DNA of 64,000 bases from Orientallactaga sibirica (lineage: Eukaryota > Chordata > Mammalia > Rodentia > Dipodidae), in NCBI GenBank assembly GCA_036365145.1, contig JAEOAD010000004.1, forward strand, positions 47,832,001 to 47,896,000. The letters are read 5' to 3'. Shown here piece by piece: positions 23,862 through 35,207 of this stretch. Under the pieces are notes generated by a model, which saw only the letters and a list, made by a program, of their open reading frames with translations, had not been told where the DNA came from and searched no databases. The position numbers and the translations under genes are program-made. The number at the start of each line of letters is the position of its first letter. Within the stretch, counting starts at the first letter, position 1.

Positions 23862-24105
23862 TGGGGCTGGAGAGATGGCTTGGCAGTTAAGGTGCATGCC
23901 TGCGAAGCCTAAGGACACCAGTTTGATTCTCCAGGTCCCATGTTAAGCCCAGATGCACAAGGAGGTGCACACGTCTGGAGTTTGTTTACAGTGGCTAGAG
24001 GCACTGGTGTGCCCATTCTCACTCTCCCCCCCTCTTTCCCTCTCTCTGTCTCTAATAAAAACAAATAAATAAATAAAAATAAAATCTTAAAAACATAAAA
24101 AAGAC
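23862..24105 (+). mobile_element. B2-like SINE
   Basis: GGGGCTGGAGAGATGGCTTG head to AAATAAATAAATAAAAAT tail. Confidence 0.92.
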
Positions 24106-24484
24106 TAATTTGAGGTGGCAATGCCACTTCCCTCTGTCATACAGGGAGGTGATGGAATGCTCTATTCTGAACTTCTTTGCCATTGAAGAGGGGACTTTGG
24201 CTTGAACAAGACATTTACTTCTTACACAGGCAGCAGTCGAAGGGGACTCAGGCCCCATGCTCCTGATCATTCTTCAGATGGTGGGTTCTTCATTGTCCCA
24301 AATGGCTACTATAGCCATAGCCCACTGCATCTTTTCTCCATGCCAGCTAGTTGGATTGTTGGAGGAAAAAGCAGAGTGTGCCTTATCTCTTTAAAGGAGA
24401 CAATATTTTTATTAAATTTTATGTGTGTGGGAAGGAGGGGGGTTGAAGGTCAAAGTATAACTGCAGGGTCAGTCCTTCCACCTT

Positions 24485-24641
24485 GCTTTTTTTTTTTTTT
24501 TTTTTTTTTAGGTAGGGTCTCACCTAGTCCAGGCTGACCTGGAATTCACTATATAGTCTCAAGGTGGCCTTGAACTCATGGTGATCCTCCTACCTCTGCC
24601 TCCCAAGTGCTGGGATTAAAGGCCACCACATTTGGCCTTCC
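24485..24641 (-). mobile_element. B1 SINE
   Basis: T-run, AGGTAGGGTCTCACCTAGTC to GGCCACCACATTTGGC. Confidence 0.88.
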
Positions 24642-24721
24642 ACCTTGTTTGAGGCAGATTCTCACATCACTTCTCTGTGAACTTCCAGAAAATTCTGTCT
24701 CTGCTTCCCTCCTCTTTGTCC

Positions 24722-24956
24722 TCCTCCTTCTTTTGTTTTTATTTTTCAAAAAATTTTCAAGGCAAGGCCTAGTTTAGGCTGACCTGAAGCTCATTCTGTA
24801 GCTCCTGGACCTCATTGTGATCCTCCTACCTCAGTATCCTGAAGCAGAGGTAGCAGGATCACCGTGAGTTCAGAGGCCATCCTGGGATTACCGAGAGGTC
24901 CAGGTCAGCCTGGGCTAGAGTGAGATCCTACCTCGGAAAAACAACAACAAAAAGAC
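24722..24956. mobile_element. Inverted pair of B1 fragments
   Basis: 24722-24845 reads B1 in reverse; 24846-24956 reads B1 forward with an ACAACAACAAAAA tail. The arms are adjacent and partly complementary. Confidence 0.8.
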
Positions 24957-25467
24957 CTAGCAATAAGTAAATGTATGTGTAAAGAAACAAAAACCTATAG
25001 AATTCAAAGGGGGACAAAATTTAGAATTTAAGGAATCAGAAAACACTTGTTGAGCAAGTGCTTACACTCCCAGCCTTTTCTCCTCACTTTGTCCTTAGCA
25101 CTGCTGGCATGAGCTTTTATTGTCAACATTTTAGAAGAAAACCAGACCCAGATATTACTGGGACTACTGGAGGGCTTAGTAAGTGGTGGAGCTAAGGTCT
25201 GAGCTCAGGGTACCTGATGTCAGGGACTTAACCCTGGCTATTTCTTGGCTTCTTGTCTCCTCTCCTTTGTCCTTTCCTTGTGGTTTCACAAGACTTTATC
25301 AGTGTGCAGCCATCTGGCAGCTTTCACTTGGTTTCTTAACCAGTGGAAAAGCTGGTGGCTTTTAGATATGTTGGGCTGAGTGGAAGAAGGAAAATATAGA
25401 CTCATACTTGAAGAAATCCTGATTTCATAGGTAGCAGTAGTTGAACTAGTAAGGAGGCAAGCTCATC

Positions 25468-25640
25468 AATATACTTTTTTTTCTTTGTTTTTTGGGTTTT
25501 TTTGAGGTAGGGTCTCACTCTAGCTCAGGCTGACCTGGAATTCACTATGTAGTCTCAGGGTGGTCTTGAACTCATGCCGATCCTCCTACCTCTGCCTCCT
25601 GAGTGCTGGGATTAAAGGTGTGCGCCACCATGCCCGGCTT
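25468..25640 (-). mobile_element. B1 SINE
   Basis: Clean B1, GAGGTAGGGTCTCACTCTAG to CACCATGCCCGGC. Confidence 0.92.
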
Positions 25641-26075
25641 ACTTTTTGTTTGTTTGTTTGGTTGGTGGTGATTATTTCTTTCATTTACCAATACATTTTG
25701 AGTCACCTCACTGATGGTACACAAACACATGGTGGTACAATGGAGCACAGAAGTCAATTCCTTCCTCTAGAAGTCTGTACAGTCTTTCCATGTTGTGCAT
25801 GCGTATGGTCACATGTTCACATCTCCACTCCACTTTGGATGGAATTGGTGCATCTTGTGTTTCCTTGAGTTAAAAATAGCACAGTAAAGTTTCTGTTTCT
25901 GAAATGATCCAAACCAGTGTTTCGATAAATTGCACTGTAGGTTCTCCTGAAACCTTGGAATTAATTGCTTTTGCAATGTTCCTCCTACGTGTTTTCCTTT
26001 CACCTAGGTTAATCTAAGACTCACTACACTGATGCAGACCACAAGATCCTCCTGCAAAGCCTCTGGACCATGTTT

Positions 26076-26311
26076 TTTTTTAAATTTTTTTTTATTATTT
26101 ATTATTTATTTATTTATTTATTTATTTTTAAGTTTATTTTTTTAATTTTTTTTTTTTTTTGGTTTTTCGAGGTAGGGTTTCACTCTGGTCCAGGCTGACC
26201 TGGAATTAACTATGTAGTCTCAGGGTGGCCTCGAACTCTCAGCGATCCTCCTACCTCTGCCTCCCGAGTGCTGGGATTAAAGGCGTGCGCCACCACACCC
26301 GGCTTATTTTT

Positions 26312-26362
<51 letters not shown>

Positions 26363-26768
26363 TATTTTTCTTGGTTTTGCAAGGTAGGGTCTCACTCTGG
26401 CCCAGGCTGACCTGGAATTCACTATGTAGTCTCAGGGTGGCCTCGAACTCACGGTGATCCTCCTACCTCTGCCTCCCGAGTGCTGGGATTAAAGGCGTGC
26501 GCCACCACGCCCGGCTTTTTATTTATTTTTGGAGAGAGAGACAGAGAAGGAGAGGGAGACAGAGATGGGCCCACCAGCAGTCTCTCAGCTGCTGTGAACG
26601 AAATCCAGATGTGTGCCCCCCCTTGTGGGCAAGTGCGGCATTGCACCCTTGCCTCACTTTGCATCTGGCTAAACGTGGGACCTGGAGATTGGAACTGCTG
26701 GACATTGGAACCAGTGTTCTTAGGCTTAGCAGGCAGGCGCCTTAGCTGCTAAGCCATCTCTCCAGCCC
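26076..26768 (-). mobile_element. SINE cluster: two B1 and one long-variant B2-like SINE
   Basis: B1 (26128-26304), (TTTA)n (26305-26363), B1 (26366-26515) and the long-variant tRNA-derived SINE (26517-26768), all reversed. CTGGACCATGTTTT precedes the cluster (26065-26078) and follows it (from 26769), consistent with a target duplication of the first insertion. Confidence 0.9.
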
Positions 26769-26886
26769 TGGACCATGTTTTAACCACTCTGATTTTATGG
26801 TAGAAGCTGCCTCACTCAGACTTGTGGCTTCCATAAAATCACAGCACAATATTACTTAGGACTCCATCAGGAAGTGGGAAAGGGGG

Positions 26887-27082
26887 CTGAAGAGATGGCT
26901 TAGTGGTTAAGATGCTTGCATATGAAACTTAAGGAACTAGGTTTGATTCCCTAGAACCCACATAAGCCATAATGCACATGGTGGCACATGTGTCTGGAGT
27001 TCATTTGCAGTGGCTGGAGGCCCTGGTGTACCCATTCTCTCTCACATAAACAAACAAATGAATGAATAAAAATAAAATGTTA
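26887..27082 (+). mobile_element. B2-like SINE
   Basis: GGGGCTGAAGAGATGGCTTA head to AATAAAAATAAAATG tail. Confidence 0.9.
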
Positions 27083-27659
27083 AAAAGAAAGAAGTGAGGA
27101 AAGGATTTGAGCTTTGGGAAATGCCTTCAAGGGCACTTTTAGGAAGCGTGTTCTTTTACGGGCTTCCCATTTTCTGTGTGTACCAATGCCCATGGAAGGC
27201 TTTAACAATCACTTGGAATGTGATTCTGTGGCTGAGCTCACTTGAGCAGATTCTGGGTCCATGGCATGAGATGGAAACAGGAGAGAGACAACAGGGATTT
27301 TTAGATAGGAAGTGAAGTGGGTGGGATCACTGGACTAGATAAGGAAGGCTCTAATCACTCATTCCTGGATTACTGGAAGAGCCCTTTACAACTAGGCTGC
27401 TTTTCCCTCTAGGTAACTTTACCCAGAAGACTTAGCAAGTGGTGACTGCTTACAGCCAACCCTGAGCACGAGCCTTCTCGGGATGAGCTGGCTTGCTCTC
27501 GTCTCTTGACCTGGGCTGTTGCATGGGCTTGCTGGAGGAGAGCAAATTGTGAACAGAGGGTTCATTTACTGATCATTGTTCTTCCGCCTCCTGAGGAGCA
27601 TGCTGATCAATGGTTTACCTGAGTGTCAATACACGCTTCGTGCAGTGGACAATACTGTT

Positions 27660-27805
27660 TTTCTTTTTGTGAGACAGGGTCTTACTCTGTAGCCTAGGCT
27701 GGCCTAGTCTTCACTGTGTAGCCCAGGATGACCTTGAATTAATGGCCGTTCTCCCTCTGCTTTGGTCTCCTTAGTGCTGAGGTACAGCGTGAGCCAATGC
27801 ACCTG
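27660..27805 (-). mobile_element. Old B1-like element
   Basis: GAGACAGGGTCTTACTCTGT and TAGCCCAGGATGACCTTGAA; much diverged. Confidence 0.75.
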
Positions 27806-27979
27806 CGTGGGGGCAATTCTTACGGTCTCTACATTTCACTACCACCTCAACTTAGGGATAGGATCAGTTTATCCCTCCTTTTAGGGGATGAGCTAGATGC
27901 CTGGGTTTATTTATGTTCAACCAGAAATAAGTAATAAATGGTGAAGTTTTCCTTTATATTATAAAGACATTATCATGTA

Positions 27980-28146
27980 TTTTATTTATTTATTTTTTTT
28001 GGTTTTCCGAGTTAGGGTCTTACTCTAGTTCAGGCTGACCTGGAATTCACTATGTAGACTCAGGGTGGCCTTGAACTCACAGCGATCCTCTTACCTTTGC
28101 CTTCCGAATGCTGGGATTAAAGGCTTGTGCCACCATGCCCGGCTTG
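27980..28146 (-). mobile_element. B1 SINE
   Basis: GGTTTTCCGAGTTAGGGTCT to CACCATGCCCGGC. An ID-like remnant (GGGCTTTGTGCATGCTAAGC) follows at 28163-28215. Confidence 0.9.
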
Positions 28147-28221
28147 ATTTTTTTTTTTTTTAAGCTCAGGGCTTTGTGCATGCTAAGCAGGCTCTCTACC
28201 CACTAAGCCACATTGTTTTGT

Positions 28222-28427
28222 TTGTTTTTAAAAATATTTTATTTATGTATTTGAGAGAGAAGGAAATAGAGAGAGAATGGGCATGCCAGGATCTTTAGCC
28301 ACTGCAAATGAACTCCAGAGGCATGTGCTACCTTGTGCATCTGGGTTACATCAGTCTTGGGGAATCAAACCTAGATCCTTTGGCTTTGCAGGCAAGCACT
28401 TTAACCGCTAAGCCATCTCTCCAGCAC
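28222..28427 (-). mobile_element. B2-like SINE
   Basis: AAAATATTTTATTTATG tail to CCATCTCTCCAGC head. Confidence 0.9.
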
Positions 28428-28439
28428 ATATATTTGATT

Positions 28440-28672
28440 TTTAAAAAATATTTTGTTTATTTATATTTATTTACTAGAGACAGAGAGAGGGAGAGAAAGA
28501 GAAAGAGAGAGAGAGAATGAATGGGTGCACCAAGGCATCTAGCCACTGCAAACAAACTCCAGATGCATGTGCCACCATATGTATTTGGCTTACATGGGAC
28601 CTGGAGAATTGAACCTGGGTCCTTAGGCTTCTCAGGCAAATGCCTGAACTGCTAAGCCATCTCTCCAGCCCA
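28440..28672 (-). mobile_element. B2-like SINE
   Basis: Tail, long GAGA tract, body and head CCATCTCTCCAGCCC. A short B1 remnant follows at 28674-28725. Confidence 0.9.
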
Positions 28673-28834
28673 GTTCTTTTTGAGATAGGGCCTCACTCTA
28701 GCTCAGGCTAACCTGGAACTCTGTATCCCTAAGAAACTAGATTGTGAATATCATATACCACTCATTTATTGGCTAGTGCAAGATTATAACTAGTTATCCA
28801 ATATTGAGATTTGACATAGCTACTGAAAGTTCTA

Positions 28835-28978
28835 TTTATTATTATTTTTTTATTTTTTTTGTTTTTTCGAGGTAGGGTCTTACTAGCCCAGGCTGACCTG
28901 AAATTCACTATGTTGTGATATTCCTACCTCTGCCTCCCAAGTGCTGGGATTAAAGGCATGTGCCACCATGCTTGGCTG
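28835..28978 (-). mobile_element. B1 SINE with internal deletion
   Basis: GTTTTTTCGAGGTAGGGTCT to CACCATGCTTGGCTG; the middle GTCTCAGGGTGGCC part is missing. Confidence 0.87.
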
Positions 28979-29022
28979 AAAGTTCTATTTTTGACTAAAT
29001 CAGTTTACTTTGATTGCTCTTT

Positions 29023-29104
29023 TCTTTGTGGCACTGGGGATTGAACCTAGGGACTTGCACATAGTAGGCAAGCTCTGTACCACTGACCTACCCACCCAGG
29101 CCTT
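29023..29104 (-). mobile_element. ID-like tRNA-derived fragment
   Basis: GGGGATTGAACCTAGGGACT and GTACCACTGACCTACCCACC read as the reverse of an ID-type head. Confidence 0.7.
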
Positions 29105-29160
29105 GATTGTATCCTTTTTTTTTTTTTTTTTTTTTTAATTGTATCTTTAAAAGCAAATGT

Positions 29161-29332
29161 CGGGGTAGGAGATGGCTCAGTAGTTAAAGGCCCTTGTTTG
29201 TGAAGTGTGCTGGCCTGGGTTCAATTCCCCAATACTCACACAAAGTGGCGTATGACTCTGGAGTGTGTTGTATGGACAAGAGGCCCGGTTGCACCCATTC
29301 TTTCTCTTTCACAAATAAATAAACAAAAACTG
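29161..29332 (+). mobile_element. B2-like SINE, diverged
   Basis: GGAGATGGCTCAGTAGTTAA and GGGTTCAATTCCCC boxes, shortened body, AAATAAATAAAC tail. Confidence 0.82.
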
Positions 29333-29579
29333 TTAGAAAAAATTGTAAACTGCCAATTTACTCTCACTTTGACATTTCTTCATCTTGATTGCTTTTCAAA
29401 ATTGTGCAATATAGAGAACATCCTATTAAGTAAATGGCTTTAGTTATTTGAGCCAGTTTGTAAAGATTTTATTATGTTTACTTTTTGATATAGTTTATTA
29501 CTGAAAACATTACTTTCCAAACATTCCATTTGAATATATGAAAAAATTTATGTTTATAATAGTGACAATGCATTATGTT

Positions 29580-29776
29580 AAAAATATTTATTTTTATTTA
29601 TTGATTGAGAGAGAGAAAGAGGCAGATAGAGAATTGGTGTGCCAGGGCCTCCAGCCATTGCAAATGAACTCCAGATGCATGTGACACCTTGTGTGTGCAT
29701 CTGGCTTACATGGGAACCTGGGTCCTTTGGCTTTGCAGGCAAAAGCCTTAACAGCTAAGCCATCTCTCTAGCCTGA
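29580..29776 (-). mobile_element. B2-like SINE
   Basis: AAAATATTTATTTTTATT tail to CCATCTCTCTAGCC head. Confidence 0.88.
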
Positions 29777-30306
29777 CAATGCACTTTTACTTAAAATATT
29801 AGGATGTATGCTTTTTTTTCTTCCCATTTCTGGCAATCAGCACAGATATGCTTAAAACTTTATTTATGCTGCTATTTGTACTGGAGTAGCATAAATTCAC
29901 CACGCATGGGCAGAAACCTGAACCACTTCATCACACATGTCAGTTGGTAACAATATAATGTTTAAATCTGTGTCAACAAATCATTGAGTTGTTTCAGTCA
30001 TCATAATCACATTATAGCACAACTTGATGACATTTATAGTGCCTGGAAATGATTTGGAGACCTATAAATGCTGTTTGAGCCCAGGCATAACAAGCCAGGG
30101 CCAAAGGACATCCGGGTGCAGCAGATAACCTGCTGGTAAGGCATTGCTGGAGTTCATTTTCTCAATTTGTTACTCCCAGTTTAGTAGAGGAGACACAGGA
30201 AATTGAGTATCCATCATGTGACTCTTTGCAAATGGCATAGATTCTATTGTGCATTCACAAATTAACCAAGTCAGCTTTATGTTTGTGTATAATAAAATTA
30301 TAGTCA

Positions 30307-30580
30307 TGGGGGCTGGAGAGATGGCTTAGCGGCTTAAGACTTTTGCCTGAAAAGCCGAAGGATCCTGGTTCGATTCCCCAGGATCCATGTAAGCCAGATG
30401 CACAGGGGGGCACATGTATCTATACTTCATGATTCCCCAGGACCCATGTAAGCCAGATGCACAAGGGGGCACATGTATCTAGACTTCATTTGCAGTGGCT
30501 GGAGGCCCTGATATGCCCATTCTCTTTCTCTCTGCCTCTCTCTCTCTCTCTCAAATAAATAAATAAAATTAAAAATTAAA
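30307..30580 (+). mobile_element. B2-like SINE with 59-bp internal tandem duplication
   Basis: Head GGGGGCTGGAGAGATGGCTT. The segment 30372-30430 is repeated at 30431-30489 with a few changes. Its head and upstream flank are copied in inverted orientation near 32.6 kb. Confidence 0.92.
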
Positions 30581-30597
30581 AAATTATAGTCATGGTA

Positions 30598-30800
30598 GGA
30601 GTCAGGTGTTGTGCCTCATACTTGTAATAATTCTAGCACTGTGGAGACTGGCAGGAGCATTTCTGTGAGTTCAAGGCCAGTCTGGGCTACATAGTGAGTT
30701 CTAGGTCACCCTGGGCTAGAGGGTGTAGCTAGCTCAGTGATAGAGGGCCCTAGACACACAAGCCCCTAAACTGGATCTCCAGCACCACCAGATAAAAACA
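30598..30800 (+). mobile_element. Old B1-like element joined to an ID-like element
   Basis: 30598-30712 is a diverged B1; 30714-30800 carries GTGTAGCTAGCTCAGTGATA and GGATCTCCAGCACCACC, an ID-type head. Confidence 0.75.
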
Positions 30801-31171
30801 GTAACAACAACCAGATTATATGTGTTTATATATTGCTTATAATGAAAACTGTAATTTTGAGACAAAGCAGAATCTCCCTAGGTGTATCTCAGGCTGACCT
30901 CAAACTCCTGCCTTAGCTTTCCAAGTGCCAGGTACACAATATTTCTTAGAGTTGAAGACAGCTGACAGGAGCCTTACGAGATTTAGTCCTACCTATGTGT
31001 GAGCCTCACTGTTCTCCTAAAAGATGGACTATTTCTAGAGCTCAATGTTTATGTGAATAACCATATAATGAGCCCTCTAGAAGCAATTTGTCATTTGGTT
31101 GTGTAAGAGTAGACTGTATGCTTATGTATGTATACACACATATGTGTACATAAATACCCGGTCTCTCTAGT

Positions 31172-31352
31172 TTATGAAACTATTTATTTGAGAGAGAGAG
31201 TGTGTGTGTGTGTGAAAGAGAGAGTGAAGGAAGCAGATAGAGAGAATGGGTATGCCAGGGCCTCTAGCTATTGCAAATGAACTCTGGACGTATGTGCCAC
31301 CCTGTGTATCTGGCTTACCTGGGATTTAGGGAATTGAACCTGGGTCCTTAGG
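31172..31352 (-). mobile_element. B2-like SINE lacking head
   Basis: GAGAGAGAGTGTGTGTG tract, CTAGCTATTGCAAATGAACT body; ends at GGTCCTTAGGCTTCT. Confidence 0.83.
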
Positions 31353-32202
31353 CTTCTTCTGTTGTCATAACTTATAGTATCCAGCCGTTGTTCTTTTGAT
31401 AGCCTGGTGATTTAACCGGACCAAGACAACCCCAGTGATGGCTGCACATTTAACATACACAGGACAGTTCTACTGATGGTTCAAACCTCTGGTTTGATGC
31501 TGTCTGTCAGTACTGTGTTTGTGTTGGGAGGCAGGAAAGATGGCTGCCTGGAGATGTGTGCATTTATTTCTAATGAATGTCTCTTTGCTTTTGGTGTTTG
31601 ATTGTATCTAACCGTCTTCCAACAATTCATACTGCTGTAACGAAGAAGCCACAGAAGAACCCTTTGGTTGACTTGGGTTAGAAATGAGCTCTTCTTTAAG
31701 TATGAAAGCAGAAAATCTCCCAGGCTGAAAGGGGTTGTCCTCTCCTTGCTTGGAGGGAATTCCCCTGGGGAAAATATCCAGGGGAATCTCGGAAATAAGC
31801 TCTTGAGTTGGGGTGATTTATAGTTTGTCCAGGGGATGTTAAATCACTAAGTGTTGAAGAGCATTTTACTCTTTTCTGAAATAGTTTGATTCATTGGGTC
31901 ATTATTTATCAGGGCAGGCGGACCATCTGAAATTTTCTTCTGTTTAGTGTTCTTTTCAGCATCCTCTAGGGGCATTCTTTTGCCATTACAGATGTAAGTG
32001 ACCAATTAGTTCTTGGTGCATGGGTGAGGAGAAAAGGTTTGGGGCTTAGACTTTCTGTGTGTGGGGTGTCTGTGCACACACCCTCAGTGACAGAGCAGAG
32101 AGTAACAATAGAGAGAACATAGCAGGAGCTGTTCAGGGCACACATGGAAGGCCCTGCAAACAGGCGCAGTGCTTTGGTTCTGGCTGGGCAAGCTTGTTTT
32201 CT

Positions 32203-32375
32203 TCTTTTTTTTTTTTTTTTGGTTGGTGTTTCGAGGTAGGGTCTCATGCTAGCTCAGGCTGACCTGGAATTCACTATGTAGTCTCAGGGTGGCCTCCAAC
32301 TCGGGACAATCCTCCTCCTACCTCTGCCTCCTGAGTGCTGGGATTAAAGGCTTGTGCCACCATGCCCGGCTCAAG
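32203..32375 (-). mobile_element. B1 SINE
   Basis: T-run, CGAGGTAGGGTCTCATGCTA to CACCATGCCCGGC. CAAGCTTG on both sides may be part of its target duplication. Confidence 0.9.
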
Positions 32376-32387
32376 CTTGGTTCCTTC

Positions 32388-32543
32388 CTTCCTTCCTTTT
32401 AGTTTTTCGAGGTAGGGTCTTGCTCTAGTCCAGGCTGACCTGGAATTCACTATGTAGTCTCAGGGCTGGCCTTGACCTCACAGCGATCCACCTACCTCTG
32501 CCTCCCCAGTGCTGGGATTAAAGGTGTGCACCACCATGCCTAG
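32388..32543 (-). mobile_element. B1 SINE
   Basis: CTTCCTTCCTTTTAGTTTTT tail side to CACCATGCCTAGA. Confidence 0.9.
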
Positions 32544-32560
32544 ATGGCTTTTACTTTATT

Positions 32561-32799
32561 TTTTAAAGCCATCTCTCCAGCCCCCATGTCTATAATTTTA
32601 TACACAAAGGTGAAGCTGACTTGATTAATTTGTGAATGCAAAATAGAATCTATGCCATTTGCAAAGGTAGGGTTTCACTCTAGTCCAGGCTGACCTGGAA
32701 TTCACTATATAGTCTCAGGGTGGCCTTGAACTCATGGTGATCTTCCTACCTTTGCCTGATGAGTGCTGGGATTAAAGGTGTGAGCCACCATGCCTGACT
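32561..32799 (-). mobile_element. Chimeric B1 insertion carrying LRP2 intron sequence
   Basis: The 239-bp insert is bounded by a perfect 16-bp direct repeat, TGGCTTTTACTTTATT, at 32545-32560 and 32800-32815. Read on the minus strand it is a B1 (to about 32669) and then an imperfect copy (32565-32668) of 30225-30328: unique intron sequence plus the first bases of the SINE at 30307. The join falls at a TTGCAAA shared by a known B1 3' end variant and the intron source. Confidence 0.85.
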
Positions 32800-32819
32800 T
32801 GGCTTTTACTTTATTATTA

Positions 32820-32965
32820 GTTTTGGTTTTTCAAGATAGGGTCTCACTCACTCTCACTCAGGCTGACCTGGGATTCACTATATAGTCTATATAGTCACTA
32901 TATAGTCTCTCCTACTTCTGCCTCTAAAGTGCTGCCATTAAATGCATGTGCCACTATGCATGGCT
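32820..32965 (-). mobile_element. B1 SINE, rearranged
   Basis: CAAGATAGGGTCTCACTCAC; a CACTATATAGTCT unit is repeated and the centre is lost. Confidence 0.83.
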
Positions 32966-32966
32966 T

Positions 32967-33173
32967 TAATTAATTAATTAATAATTAATTAATGAGAGAG
33001 AGAGAGAGAGAGAGAATGAGAATGGGCATGCCAGGGCCTGTTGCCACTGCAAACAAACACCAGACTCATGCACCACCATGTGCATCTGGCTTATGTGGGT
33101 TCTGGGGAATTGAACCTGGGTCCTCAGGATTTGCGGCCAAGCGCCTTAACCGCTACGCCATCTCTCTAGCCCC
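32967..33173 (-). mobile_element. B2-like SINE
   Basis: TTAATTAATTAA tail, GA tract, body and head CCATCTCTCTAGCCCC. Confidence 0.9.
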
Positions 33174-33241
33174 TGAGGTTGAGTTTTCATTGTGTTCTTG
33201 GAGATACTTTTGAATGTTTTGGACCCATAAAGCATCGGTGA

Positions 33242-33248
33242 CTTTCTT

Positions 33249-33314
<66 letters not shown>

Positions 33315-33331
33315 TTTCTTTCTTTCTTTTT
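33242..33331. repeat. (CTTT)n polypyrimidine tract
   Basis: About 90 nt of pure pyrimidine. Lys/Glu/Arg-rich minus-strand reading frames across it are artefacts. Confidence 0.93.
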
Positions 33332-34329
33332 GACTTTGTTTCTTGTGAATGTATCTGGTTAGAGGTGGGAAGAGGACTTTTGAAGAAAGTATTTTTCCGA
33401 TGATTATACAAATGGGTAAAGGTTGCAGCATACAACAGATGTGCTTGTGAGTTTGAATTTCATAGCAAGACTCTTTGAACTGCTTGAGGATTTTTGATGT
33501 TTGACTAGTGTTTTTCTGGTTGTGGCCTCCTTCTGCATGAACTGGGAAGCCCATGGGTGCACTGTGGGCACATTCCAGGGTGAAGAGGCTTCTCTGCAAC
33601 TTAAACTCTTTATCGCACTCCCAGGGGAGTTCATCACGAGTTGCTGGTACCAGCAGCTGCGGCACGGTATTGCCCAATCCCCGGGTCTTATTGATGGCGG
33701 GAAGGTAGGTGTGGGGATTGCTATTTAAGACATTTTATTATCTTGAAGAGGGTAGAATTTATTATAGGGGCTTTCTTACCTGATCTCTTTCGTGTGAGTT
33801 AAGACCTTTGAGTTCCGATGTCCATGCTGCTTAGAGGCTCTGAGATGGGTACGGTACTGCCACCCTTGAGGGTGTTTGGGCAGGTAGGTATGGGATGGCT
33901 TGTGTTAAGACAGTGACCGAGGGTGGGTACTGCTGTCGATTCAAATGGGGGAGGCCTGGGGTGCTGTGCATTCCGCCTTGCATAGGACAGTTTCTCTCTG
34001 TGAGGATGGGTATCTGTTCTGCCCTCAGTGTTGGGAGCAGCCTTTCAAAAAGACCTGAGAATTGTGGTTTGACTTGTAAAGCTCTATAGTGCTGACTGCC
34101 AGGCCATTTGCCAGGGGAAGAGCTGCTTAGTGAAAAGCCAGTGATATATGAGAGAGCAGGGGAGGGGAGCCAAGCCAGCAGTGGTGGTTCAATGCAAACA
34201 GAATAGCATGTTAGGGAGATGGCAACTACATTTCATTTCTCAACATGGAGGGTAATGGAGCAGAGCGTCTTCCGATTCTGCTGGCATTTGGTCTCTGAAA
34301 ATGTTTTGTATTTCTATTACGATGTTAAT

Positions 34330-34478
34330 TTTTTTTTTTTTTTGAGGTAGGGTCTCACTGTAGCTCAGGCTTACTTGGAACTCACTATGTACTCTCAGGG
34401 TGGCCTTGAAGTCATGGTGATCCTCCTACCTCTGCCTCCTGAGTGCTGGGATTAAGGGCATGTGCCATCACACCCGGC
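34330..34478 (-). mobile_element. B1 SINE
   Basis: T-run, GAGGTAGGGTCTCACTGTAG to CACACCCGGC. Confidence 0.9.
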
Positions 34479-34496
34479 TATGATGCTAATTTTCTT

Positions 34497-34506
34497 AAAA
34501 AGTATT

Positions 34507-34545
<39 letters not shown>

Positions 34546-34705
34546 TTATAGAGAAGGGGCTTGTCAGGGCCTACTGCCACTGCAAATGAACCTAGACACA
34601 TCTGCCACTTTGTGTGTCTCTCCAGGCTGTCCTCAACTCATATGGATTCTCCTACTTCTGCCTCTTAAGTGCAGGCATCAAAGGTGTGCACCATCATGCT
34701 GGGCA
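34497..34705 (-). mobile_element. B2-like fragment with (TTTA)n, joined to B1 fragment
   Basis: TTTA repeats and GCCACTGCAAATGAACC up to about 34625, then B1 sequence to CACCATCATGCTGGGC. Confidence 0.8.
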
Positions 34706-34714
34706 GCCAAAGGC

Positions 34715-34876
34715 TTTTTTTTGTTGTTGTTGTTGTTCTTTTTAGGTAGGGTCTCACTCTAGCCCAGGCTGACCTGGAATTCACTATGTAGTCTCAGTAG
34801 CCTTGAACACATTGTGATCCTCCTACCTTTGTCTCCCAAGTGCTGGGATTAAAGGTGAGCACCACCACGTCTGGCT
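34715..34876 (-). mobile_element. B1 SINE with (TTG)n tail
   Basis: TTGTTGTTG, AGGTAGGGTCTCACTCTAGC to CACCACGTCTGGC. Confidence 0.9.
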
Positions 34877-34887
34877 AGCCATAGGCT

Positions 34888-34984
34888 TTTGATTAGGTAT
34901 TCAGTACCAGGCATGAATTCTCTTCCTTGGAGTGGGCTTCAAATCCAATAAGAGAGCAAATTGGTTTTCCACATGACAAGTCAT
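34888..34984 (-). mobile_element. Short L1 3' fragment
   Basis: TATTCAGTACCAGGCATGAA and CTTCAAATCCAATAAGAGAG parallel 19425-19500 and 56165-56245 of the larger L1 3' ends. Confidence 0.75.
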
Positions 34985-34989
34985 TCTTC

Positions 34990-35056
<67 letters not shown>

Positions 35057-35207
35057 TTTTTTTGGTTTTTCGAGGTAGGGTTTCACTCTAGTCCAGGCTG
35101 ACCTGGAATTAACTATGTAGTCTCAGGGTAGCCTCGAACTCATGGTGATCCTCCTACCTCTGCCTCCCAAGTGCTGGGATTAAAGGCGTGCGCCACCACA
35201 CCTGGCT
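34985..35207 (-). mobile_element. B1 SINE with TA-rich microsatellite
   Basis: (CATA)n and (TA)n at 34990-35039, then B1 to about 35206. TCTTCATACA occurs just before and just after. Confidence 0.9.

Noticed and set aside
33153..33677. 174-codon minus-strand frame
   Set aside because: It runs through a pure (CTTT)n tract and a SINE head; the Lys/Glu/Arg block is a microsatellite product.
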